A stretch of DNA of 26,123 nucleotides from assembly GCA_023418575.1 (NCBI GenBank), contig JAEZZM010000034.1, positions 1-26,123 on the forward strand, read 5' to 3'. Below, in pieces: positions 1-8,700 of the stretch. Every line of letters begins with the position of its first letter. The first letter of the stretch is position 1. Below the pieces are notes generated by a model that saw nothing but the letters and a program-made list of their open reading frames with translations, ran no database searches and was not told the DNA's origin. Position numbers and translations under genes: made by a program. The stretch is from Actinomycetes bacterium (GTDB taxonomy: Bacteria > Actinomycetota > Coriobacteriia > Coriobacteriales > JAEZZM01).

Positions 1-82
1 CCCCTACATACTTGTCTATAGTGTGTACCCTAATTTTTTAAAAAACATCCTGTGAAGGCTTGCTTCAGAGCTTTCTTTGTAG

Positions 83-114
83 TATATGAATATATGAGCA
101 TTTATTCATATAAT
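83..114 (+). promoter_or_regulatory. Operator/promoter of the metal-resistance operon
   Basis: Two perfect 10-bp arms, TATATGAATA (83–92) and TATTCATATA (103–112), form an inverted repeat with a 10-nt spacer. A consensus -10 box TATAAT (109–114) overlaps the right arm; no clear -35 is visible. ArsR/SmtB repressors bind AT-rich imperfect dyads over their own promoters, so this is the expected place for the product of the next gene to bind and block RNA polymerase. The dyad and TATAAT are seen directly; repressor binding is inferred. Confidence 0.6.
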
Positions 115-134
115 AAAGAGGAGACTCGAGTTTT

Positions 135-482
135 ATGAGTAGTTATAAGGATATGGAGCTTACGGTACTTCTTGAACAAGAGGCTCTTATTACAAGAACC
201 ACCCAGATCTTATCGGCATTAGCTGATGTTACTCGATTTAAGATTTTAATGGCACTTGCAGACCACGAACACTGTGTTAGTGATCTTGAGCACTTGTGCT
301 CAGTGAGTCAAAGCGCTATTTCACATCAGCTAAGATTGCTTAAGGATCGCGACTTAGTGAAAAGCAGAAAAGAGGGGCAGCGCTGTTGCTACTCTCTAAA
401 TGATGACCATGTTAAGCAAATTTTGGAGCAAGCGCTTGAGCATGCCTCTCATGTTAGCGCTGGTATTGAGTTTAAAGATTAG
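135..482 (+). CDS. ArsR/SmtB-family metal-responsive repressor (Zn-type alpha5 site)
   Basis: A 115-residue winged-helix repressor of normal family length. It is expected to bind the upstream dyad as a dimer and release it when metal binds. The core shows DVTRFKILMAL (31–41), a recognition-helix region SVSQSAISHQLRLLK (56–70) and the wing. At the C-terminus D90, H92, H103 and H106 reproduce the D-x-H-x10-H-x2-H spacing of the alpha5 zinc site of SmtB/CzrA. The alpha3 region HCVSDLEHLC keeps C47 but not the paired CVC of cadmium sensors, so zinc is the better guess. The start is ATG 135 behind AGAGGAG (117–123). It lies 21 nt before the P-type ATPase and is almost certainly co-transcribed with it. 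The stop is TAG. Confidence 0.9.
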   Translation: MSSYKDMELTVLLEQEALITRTTQILSALADVTRFKILMALADHEHCVSDLEHLCSVSQSAISHQLRLLKDRDLVKSRKEGQRCCYSLNDDHVKQILEQALEHASHVSAGIEFKD

Positions 483-503
483 TGCTTACTAGAGGAGAGG
501 AAT

Positions 504-2780
504 ATGAGTTCTAGCGTACTTGAATATAAGGACAATGGATTAGAGCAGAAGAATACAGCAAAAACCGCTTTTGACTTACCACTTAGTTTTAAGCTAAAAG
601 GGGTGGATTGACCAAGCTGCGCAAAGTCGTGCGAGCAGGCTGTGCTTCAGCTTGCAGAAATATCTGAGGCTCAGGTTAATTTAGTGAGCTCAGAGCTTAA
701 GGTTCGCTATAGCCCAGAGGCTCAGGATGCAAATGCAGTACTTAAAAAGCTGCTTAGTGCTGTGCGAGACAGTGGCCATGATTTGCTTTTATCAGATGAG
801 CTTAAGGAGTCAATTGATGACAAGCAAACTTGGTATGAGGAACACAGGGACCTAGTTTTAATGATTGCAAGCGGCATTCTTATAGCAGTAGGTTTGCTTT
901 TGGGTCTGTTTTCTCAGAGCCTTCCCAGCTTATCAAGGATACAGGCAGGTTTTTATATACTGGCAGCACTCTTTGGTGTTAATTCCTTGCTTCCAGCAAC
1001 TTTGAGCACCTTAAAGCGCAAAAAAATTGATATGAATGTCCTTATGACGGTTGCAGTCTTGGGAGCCATAGGACTGGGTGCCTATGTTGAGGCAGCAGTG
1101 GTAATCTTTCTTGATCAGCTTGGAGAATACCTAGAGGGATATTCTATGAGAAAGACCCGTGGCTCAATTCGTAAACTAATGGAATTGGCTCCTGAGCGCG
1201 CTCATGTTTGGAATGGAAGTGATTTTATTGATCGTGCTGTGCAAGAGGTGCAAATTGGATCAAGGGGGCAAATAAGACCTGGCGAGCGCATACCCCTAGA
1301 TGGGATTATTGTTAAGGGAAGCTCAGCCATTGATGAGTCTCCGGTTACGGGTGAGTCCATTCCTTTAGATAAAGGGCCTGGCCAAGAGGTGTATGCTGGC
1401 TCTCTTAATACGCATGCCCTACTTGAGATACAGACATCGGCAGATGTACAAAACTCCATGCTTGCACGCATAGTTGAGATGGTTGAAGGTGCTCAGGCAA
1501 AGAAGGCTCCCTATGAGGACTTTGTAGATAGATTTGCTGCCTGGTACACACCCCTAGTGATGCTAGTTGCCTTGTGTATAGCCTTTTTGCCTCCGCTTGC
1601 AGGCCTTGTTTTATCGCAAGACTTTGGTAGTTTTGGCCGCTGGATTTATGCAGCTCTTACCATCCTGGTAATTTCATGTCCCTGTGCATTGGTTATTTCT
1701 ACGCCCGTAAGCTTTGTTTCTGCAATAACCAAAGCTGCTCGAATGGGAGTGCTGGTAAAGGGTGGTGCATACCTGGAAATTGCGTCAAAGATTGACACTG
1801 TCTTTTTTGATAAGACGGGTACGCTTACTCAAGGAAAACCTAAGCTTGCGCAAATTGTCCCTCTTTCTGGTGAGGCGGAAAAGCTGGGTGAAGACAAACT
1901 CTTAGCTATGGCAGCCTTACTAGAGCGTCATTCAAATCATCCTTTGGCCAGGGCTATTGTTAATGCTGCGCAGGCAGACGATAAGGTTAAAGCACTCATG
2001 CTTGAGTTTCCAGAACTATCTGATATGCAAGAGCTTGCCGCAAAGGGTGTGCAGGCCAAGTTTGATGAGATGAGCGTCTTTTTGGGTAAGCCAAGCTATA
2101 TTGAGCAGGCTATGGCTAAGAGTTTGAGCCCTCAGGAGCAAGAGCAACTTGAGACCTTAGAATCTGGAGGGGCAAGTGTTTTGGCTCTGGCGTCTCAAAA
2201 TAATTTGCTTGCCTATTTTGTCTTGCAAGATCTTGAGCGTCCAGAGGCTAGAGAGGCGCTAGCTGAGCTAAGCTCCAGATCACTGAGGATCTCATCTTTG
2301 GCTATGCTTACGGGCGATAATAAGCGCAGCGCTCAGGCAGTTGCCAAGCGTTTAGGTTTGGATACCTATCATGCTGCTCTCTTACCAGAAGATAAAATCA
2401 AGCTGGTAGAACAAGCTGCAGCAGAGGGAAGAAAAGTCGCAATGGTGGGTGATGGTATTAATGATGCCCCAGCCTTAGCAGCCTCTCAGCTTGGGGTAAC
2501 CATGGGGGCAGCTGCCAGTGATACTGCTCTTGAGGTAGCAGATCTTGCTCTCATGAGCGCAGACCTTAAGCAGCTCCCTGCTTTTCTAAAGCTTTCTAAG
2601 CATACTATGGTGGTGGTTAAAGAAAATATCATTTTTGCCATTGCGATAAAGGTGCTCTTTTTGATCTTGGCACTCTTTGGTATGACTTCAATGTGGATGG
2701 CAGTTTTTGCTGATACTGGTGTTACCATCTTGGTTATCTTAAATGGCATGCGCTTGCTCTTGGGTAAGTACTCCAAATAA
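504..2780 (+). CDS. Zn/Cd/Pb P1B-type ATPase with in-frame UGA in the HMA motif (probable selenoprotein)
   Basis: Metal-efflux ATPase of the ZntA/CadA class, 758 residues if UGA 609–611 is decoded. The start is ATG 504 with purine-rich SD AGAGGAGAGG (491–500). The N-terminal HMA domain reads KGVD-UGA-PSCAKSC: residue 36, the first Cys of GMxCxxC in the family, is UGA, followed by C39 and an extra C43. Downstream every ATPase landmark is intact: actuator TGES (282–285), CPC in the membrane (C392, C394), phosphorylated D436 in DKTGT, HP in the nucleotide domain, GDGINDAP (about 648–655) and D737 in ADTGVTILV, the final-helix Asp of zinc/cadmium/lead pumps. No frameshift or other stop follows, so decay after a nonsense mutation is not evident. 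Selenocysteine giving a UxxC metal-binding site is the best reading. Alternatives are a recent nonsense allele or initiation downstream (GTG 642) making a pump without CxxC. Confidence 0.85.
609..655 (+). promoter_or_regulatory. Putative bacterial SECIS element after the in-frame UGA
   Basis: UGA (609–611) is followed by C, a weak termination context. Downstream, GCAGGCTG (635–642) pairs with CAGCTTGC (648–655) over 8 bp with one G·U, closing a 5-nt loop TGCTT. The loop starts 31 nt after the UGA and has G at its second position. The published bacterial SECIS model expects about 16–37 nt and a G in the first two loop positions. A smaller competing hairpin, CGCA/TGCG (620–633) with loop AAGTCG, has a loop closer to that of E. 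coli fdhF but lies only 12 nt from the UGA. SelB binding is inferred. Confidence 0.55.
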
Positions 2781-2864
2781 GTTGTGTCTAGCTGAGTTGC
2801 ATGCCCTTGAGCCCGGTGTGAGCCAATTTTCAATAAGAGTTGTTCTTATATAGCAGGTTTGGGT

Positions 2865-2949
2865 CTATCGGAGCTTATAAGCTCCGATAGCCCATATAGC
2901 CCTTATAAGCTCCGATAGTCCATATAGTCCCTATAAGTCCTTATGAGTC
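2865..2949. repeat. 26-bp palindrome followed by 28-bp direct repeats
   Basis: Positions 2865–2890 are a perfect palindrome (arms CTATCGGAGC and GCTCCGATAG around TTATAA). Overlapping it, two 28-bp direct repeats (2876–2903 and 2904–2931) differ at 3 positions. A degenerate third unit runs to about 2949. Shorter ATA-xCC motifs recur every 9–11 nt inside. The block lies between the ATPase stop and the terminator. No function is evident. Confidence 0.85.
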
Positions 2950-2970
2950 AGTTTTATTCTAAAAAGGAGA

Positions 2971-3014
2971 GGGTCCATAGCTTTGAAATAATTCATAGTT
3001 ATGGACCCTTTTTT
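2971..3014 (+). terminator. Bidirectional Rho-independent terminator
   Basis: GGGTCCATAGCT (2971–2982) pairs with AGTTATGGACCC (2997–3008) over 12 bp with one G·U, 14-nt loop, followed by six Ts. An A-run (2961–2965) before the stem gives a T-run on the other strand. It lies between the convergent ATPase and MetRS-like genes and can end both transcripts. Confidence 0.9.
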
Positions 3015-3062
3015 GGATTGCCGTAGGAGCAGTGTGAAGTTTATTGCTGTACTAAGATCTAC

Positions 3063-5084
3063 TTAATACTGAGACTCATGCTTTCTAAAGAAATCAGTTC
3101 TGGGTAGCAATTCTTTTACCAGATGCTCAGATGGCTCTAAGCCTGATGCTTTGATAAGTCCAGTAAAATCTTGGTCAACTAATGCCCAGTCAAATAAGAT
3201 TTCTTCAGGAATCTGGAAGTATTGGGCGATAAGGGCGCAGCCCTTAGGGACAATAGGGTGCATCATGAGGCTTGCAAAGCGCAAAGCGTATGCTGCATTA
3301 ATAAGCGCCTGCTCAAGAGCTTTTTGGTTGATAAGGGCTTCTTGCCCCTCTTCTGTAGCAGTGCTGCGTGCAGCCTTAGATTCTGCTGACCAGCGTTTGT
3401 TAGCTTCTCTAATGAATTCATCTGCACAGCCAAAGGCTTGAGTAAATTCAAACCTACTCATATGTTCTTCAAACCTAAGCAGGCTTTCTTTACAGTACTC
3501 AATAAACTGAGGATCAGGACTAAGAGCAGGAAGCTTTAAGCTGCATTCTGAGGCTAGGCCATAAAAAACTGAGCGTGCTAAGCGATTAAAGATATTGGTA
3601 AGCAGTGCGCTTTCTTTAAGTGCAGGATCTGCAACACGAGGATCATCTTTGATTTTCTCGTCATAAACCTTAGGTTGAAAGGATACAGACTTCTTGTCTA
3701 AGCCAAGTGAAATCCAGTGGCTACGCAGCTGTTCTGCACTATAGTGTTCAAGCAGTTCAGAAGCCAAAGGAGGCTTAATGGCACCTGAGCTTGAAGCCTT
3801 GCTTCCCAAGAAAAGAATATGATGGTTAGCGATAAGCGTACTTTGCTTAAGCTCCCAGTTGAGAGCCTCAAAAAGTGCAGCTTGAGCTATGCCATAAAAA
3901 TAAATGTTATCTTGGCCAATAAACTGGTAGATTCTACTATCATCAGTGCACCACCAATCTTTCCAGTTTTCAGAGGAGCCCCTTTCTTGTAAATAGCATT
4001 GAGTAAAAGATATAGGTGCCCATAGAGACTCAGGCCACACCCAAATGGTAAGCTTGTCAGAGCCTTCTAGCTTGGGAGCTTTTACACCCCATTCTATATT
4101 TCCTGTTAGCCTAAAAGGAACTAATGTTTTACTTGTTCTATAGCGCAGATCATGAGCAGCCAAGATTTGTCTTGCTTTATCACAGCTTTCATTATCTTCA
4201 AAGATAATCTTGAATGAGGTCTTGCCCTTCTCGGCAGCTTGAAATTCATGAGGAGGTAGCTCATCTTTAATTTGTTGATAGAGCTCTTCTGACTCATTTT
4301 TCAAAAAGATTCCAGGCTGGCCTAAAAACTCTTCGATGGTGCTGCTAACTACGGGACGCACATCTTGTTGCTCCTTTAATGAGGAGCAGTGTTTTAGTAA
4401 AAAGTTTCTATAAGCTGGAAGTTTGAAATAAAAGTTGTCTACCTCTTTAAGTATAGGCTTAGTGCCGGTGAGCTGAGAAATGGGTGCGATAAGGTCAGCC
4501 GGCTCAAATTGGTGGCCTAGATCACATTCGTCAGCATATGCTTTTTCGCTTTTACATCCCTGGATGGGACAGCGTCCTTGCACCTGGCGCCCATTTAAAA
4601 AGACTTCAGCCTCTGCGTCATAAAACTGTAAGGAACTTCTTTTTTCAAGTTCATCTTGTTCATAGAGTCGCTCTAAAATCTCATAACTTAAATCTTGATG
4701 GATATCTTTTGCAGGACCTAGTGCTGAAGCGGCAAAAAGGTTAAGACTTATGTCGTAGTCGCTTAGGCTTTCTTTTTGAAGTGTATGAAACTGTAAAACA
4801 TAGTCTTCAATTGTGCCCTCAAAACCTTGTTCTTGAGCTTTTCTATAGCCTTCGGCAATGGGGGAGCCATAGCAATCAGTTCCTGAAACAAATATCACTT
4901 GTTCAAAGCCAAGCCTGTCACGCAAAAAACGAGCCCACACATCTGCAGGAACAAAAACACCGCCCACATGTCCAAAATGTAAGCCCTTATTGCCATAAGG
5001 CATGCCGGCAGTAATAACTGCTTTTTTAGGAAATTGCGGACGTCTTTTTTCTTCTGAGTCACTAAATGAAAACAGTGTAGGCAC
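3063..5084 (-). CDS. Methionyl-tRNA synthetase-like class I ligase with KASSS loop and inserted domain
   Basis: A 673-residue class I aminoacyl-tRNA synthetase most similar to MetRS, expected to charge tRNA with methionine in the cytoplasm. Seen: HFGH (36–39) as the HIGH motif, a zinc knuckle C172/C177/C187/H191, ADLIAP (196–201), and anticodon-domain sequence after residue 490. The KMSKS position reads K429-ASSS, followed by GAIKPP. This is not the canonical MetRS loop, though it resembles a variant group. Residues about 241–325 hold an inserted, probably alpha/beta segment within the catalytic half. There is no C-terminal EMAP-like tRNA-binding domain. The start is GTG (complement of 5082–5084) with SD GAGAGGA 8 nt upstream. 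It is the only minus-strand gene here. Whether it is the sole MetRS cannot be told; amino-acid specificity rests on resemblance. Confidence 0.8.
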   Translation of the reverse strand: MPTLFSFSDSEEKRRPQFPKKAVITAGMPYGNKGLHFGHVGGVFVPADVWARFLRDRLGFEQVIFVSGTDCYGSPIAEGYRKAQEQGFEGTIEDYVLQFHTLQKESLSDYDISLNLFAASALGPAKDIHQDLSYEILERLYEQDELEKRSSLQFYDAEAEVFLNGRQVQGRCPIQGCKSEKAYADECDLGHQFEPADLIAPISQLTGTKPILKEVDNFYFKLPAYRNFLLKHCSSLKEQQDVRPVVSSTIEEFLGQPGIFLKNESEELYQQIKDELPPHEFQAAEKGKTSFKIIFEDNESCDKARQILAAHDLRYRTSKTLVPFRLTGNIEWGVKAPKLEGSDKLTIWVWPESLWAPISFTQCYLQERGSSENWKDWWCTDDSRIYQFIGQDNIYFYGIAQAALFEALNWELKQSTLIANHHILFLGSKASSSGAIKPPLASELLEHYSAEQLRSHWISLGLDKKSVSFQPKVYDEKIKDDPRVADPALKESALLTNIFNRLARSVFYGLASECSLKLPALSPDPQFIEYCKESLLRFEEHMSRFEFTQAFGCADEFIREANKRWSAESKAARSTATEEGQEALINQKALEQALINAAYALRFASLMMHPIVPKGCALIAQYFQIPEEILFDWALVDQDFTGLIKASGLEPSEHLVKELLPRTDFFRKHESQY

Positions 5085-5776
5085 CTTTTTTGTCCTCTCA
5101 ACTTGAGTTGTATGGTTAAACGTTAAAGGTAAGGCACAAAGCTAAATTTGAGTGTATAGCTATTGATACAGAATAAATTGTAATAGTAGCTAGCAATTTA
5201 TGCTATAGCATACACAGATGATCTATCTTGTAAAAAATTAGAGCTTTTAACTAAGGGCTTTAATTATCAAAGAGAAATTCGATAGATACAGGATAGTTAC
5301 AAGAGAATAAGAGTTTTTATATAGTTCAAACCAGTGTAGCCTCCGATGATATAAATAAAAGTGTTTATAAATAACATCTTTTTATGGCTAGTATTACAAA
5401 TAAAATGTTAAATTCTGACAATTTATTATGCCACCTACCTCTAAATGACTACCGTTTAAGAAATCCTTATCCAGTCTTTTTTATTAGGTGAACAGCTCAG
5501 ATAAGAGGTGTAAGCGATATCAAGAAAGGTGTTTTTGATGCATAAGATTTTTTTTGATGAGCTTCTTTGTAGAGCTCTAAGCATTTGTTTTATAAAATTT
5601 TTTCGCTTTTTCAAAAAATGATAAAGAGAGGGTATCAAATCTTTGAAATATCTAATTCTATGCTTACATTACTTTTGCTGTAGTAAATAGAAAAACCTTA
5701 AGTTTTTAATTCAGTTTAGTATAGAGCTAAGTTTAAGCTGTTTTCTCAGGTAATTGTAGACTTAAATGGAGTAAAT
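5085..5776. other. AT-rich intergenic region between divergent genes
   Basis: About 690 bases upstream of both the MetRS-like gene and the large regulator, clearly richer in A/T than its surroundings. It contains a perfect 14-bp palindrome TATGCTATAGCATA (5199–5212), a candidate operator for the minus-strand gene, and several poly-T/poly-A runs. No T-box signature, tRNA-like fold or convincing ORF is visible. A 60-codon minus-strand frame at 5456–5638 is Lys/Ser/Leu-rich and unsupported. Both promoters presumably lie here, but I cannot assign them. Confidence 0.5.
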
Positions 5777-8700
5777 ATGAGAAACACTATTATGCTTAGC
5801 GGATTAGTTGAGAGATGCGTCTCTCAAGAAAGAAAGACCAACCTTTCTTTTTTAATTGCCCCCAAGGGGATGGGTAAGACCAGTTTGTTGTCTTCGTGTC
5901 TTTCATATTATTTAGAACATGTTCCAGAAGGACTTGTTAAACAACTAAGTGGAGATTATTCTCCCAAAGAGCTTATTAAGCTTTTAGAAAATTGCTCTAC
6001 ATTGAACTCTCGGTCTAAAGATCTTTTAATTCTCATTGATGATCTAATTAATATGCGCCCTGATGATGAACAAGAATTTTGTAAATTAGTTAAACAGCTT
6101 ACAGATAAAGGTTGCATCATTGTTATTGCGGCATATCCAAGTCAGCTACATATCACTGATAATTTTTCATCCTTTTCACTTTTAGATACAAGACACTTTC
6201 TTGTAGAGGAAGCAGAACTTGAGCTCTGGGCACAACATTATCGTCTTGATTTAAGCAAACTTGAAAATGAGCATTTAGCATTGCGAATTCCTGCCCTTAT
6301 CGCTGCTTTGTCTTTGAAAAAAGATGGTCATATCTATAGTGCTGAAAGTTTTAAACGTGAGCAGCTTGAGCTTTTGCGTTATCTCTTTTTTGATGAGCTG
6401 AGTTCTGTTGTAAAGCTCTGCTTTATTATGTGTGTTCTAAAAGAAGGTAATTTTTCTCAATTAGAGCATTTTTATAAAAAAGATAATCTTCAAGAGCTCC
6501 TATCGTATCTTAATAATTATCACAGCTATTTCAATATAAATATCTTTACTCAAACATTTGAGGCTTTTGATTTACCTATGGAAAGTCTTAGAGAGTTGAT
6601 GTCTTATCTTGAAATAGACGCCGTGTCTTTAGTCAAGCAGTGTCTTGGCCTGTGTGTAAAAGTTCAAAAGTATGAGCGAGCTCTTTTGATTTATACCATG
6701 CTTGGTAGTGAAGCAAAGCCTCAGGAGCTCTTGGGCTTGCATCCCCTGGCTTTTGTGGGAACTATGCCTGCAGCCTTAATAAAGCATTATGCAAAAGATT
6801 GCTTACATACCTATAATTTCCCCAGTCCTGAAGATTTGCTTGCCTGTAAATATGCTGCTATACAGTTTAATGATCTGCGCTTGGCGGCAGTTTGTGAGGA
6901 TATGTATCAACGTTCATTTGAACAGATACCTCTTGAACTAAGAGAATATGCGGATTTACTAAGAGCGTATCAGTCATTTTTACGACAGGGAGATCTTTTA
7001 CATGAGGATCTTCAGTGTGCAGCTGTTAAAGAGTTTTGCACTTGTTGCATGAAGCTGTTGCAGAGTTCAGATGAGGGGAGCAAAGCTGCATTTTTGTCTC
7101 AGATTTACAAATTTAATCATGTAGAGCAGGAAAAGATCTCCAGAAAGCTGTACACGCATATCATAGCTTTATGCTGCATACTTAGTGGCTTGTATCATGA
7201 AGGTATGGCGCTTGTTGCTAAAGAGGGGAGTTTTGAGCAAGCTTCAAGTATTGAGGATGTATATTTAGCGCTAGATTTTTGCTTGTTGAATGCGTTTTCT
7301 TATATTCCTGATGCTCAGGCATTTGAGCTACCAAGCAGTTTCTTTTATGCAGAGACTCTAGTTAAAAAATTGGCTTATCAAGACCTTGAGGCATATCTGC
7401 AGGCAGTTAAGCTTATATGCATGCAATCATATCTTTCAAAGACTAAGCTGCCGGATTTAGAAAAAGCGCTCTTGGTTGCTACACGCCGTAGTGATAATTT
7501 TATCTTAGCCTTGCTTTCTCTGTATGCAGCTCAACATGAGTATTTAGCTGGAGCCCAAGCAAAAGCTCAGATCAGGCTTAATCAAAGCAAAGAATTTTTT
7601 AGATCATCAGGCCTTGCTAGCTTAAAAGATTTAAGCGAGCATCTCTTATTTATTATAAACATTCAGCCCCAAAAGCCGCAGCTTATGAGACTGGAACTCA
7701 AGAGGCTTTTAAAGGATTGTGGTGACAGAGAATTGTGTGCAAGTCTTATCGAAGATGATCTGGACTTGCAAAATAACATGGATTTATGCCAAGACAATAG
7801 CAAAGATAGCTCAACTAAAAGGCAGGAAAAAACAACTGCCTTATATATTCTTGATCTCTTTATTGCTGCGCAAGTTTGTGCTGAGAAAGAACTTTCTGCA
7901 ATATTGCGCAAGCGCTTTGGATTAATCTTAGCTTCACCCATGCAAAGAGCTGAACTCTTTAGGACTGCAGTGCTTCTGCCTGAAGGGGCAAAGGTTTTAT
8001 CAGAATTCTTGCCACTAGCTGTCCTTAACCGAGCTAAAGCTATTCTTAGTGAGTCGAGCGGTGATAAGCAGTGTATTAACTCAAAGCTGCCCCGCGTAAC
8101 AATAGCTTCTCCTGAACAAGATCAAGACTGCATGCAGCTGGCGCTTCTTGGTCGTTTTGAATTAAGTTATGAAGGAAAGATTCTTGCAGATAAAGAGTTT
8201 CATAAAAGAAAGAATATGCAGCTATTATCATATTTGGCGCTCCACCAAGTAAGGGAGATTAGTAGACAAAAGATAGTTGCAGATCTTTGGCCTCATCTTG
8301 AGTACTGCCTGGGAAGAAACAATCTGTATTCTACTCTTTCTTTGTTACGCAAAAGCTTTGATAAGGTTTTAAAAGGCAGAGAGTGGCTTATTTGTATGAG
8401 TAATTCTATTAGGTTGAATCCTGATCTTATTAAAAGCGATATTATGCAATTTGAAAGCCTAGTTCGCATTTTAAAAACAGAGCAACACAGTCTTTCAAAA
8501 CTTGAGATGATAGATCTGTGTTTACAGCTTGATACGCTCTATAAAGGGGATCTTGTAGACCTAGAAGGCCTAGATCTCGATCTATTTAATGCAATACGGG
8601 CAAATTTAAGAGAAGAATTTGTTGATAGCATGCTTTTGGGTCATAGCTTATCTTTGAGTTTAGACGATGAGAATCTATCACATTATTTTATCCAGCGTGC

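Noticed and set aside
609..611. The in-frame TGA as evidence of a plain pseudogene or a TGA-to-Trp genetic code
   Set aside because: All catalytic motifs downstream are intact, with no second lesion. The affected residue is a conserved Cys, not Trp, and smpB uses TGA as a real stop with RF2 present. A recent nonsense allele cannot be fully excluded.
5085..5500. T-box riboswitch upstream of the MetRS-like gene
   Set aside because: No T-box consensus (AGGGTGGnACCGCG-like) or specifier-stem/terminator arrangement is seen on the minus strand.
5456..5638. A 60-residue minus-strand ORF in the AT-rich gap
   Set aside because: Low-complexity Lys/Ser/Leu composition, no convincing SD and no recognisable family; likely chance in AT-rich DNA.
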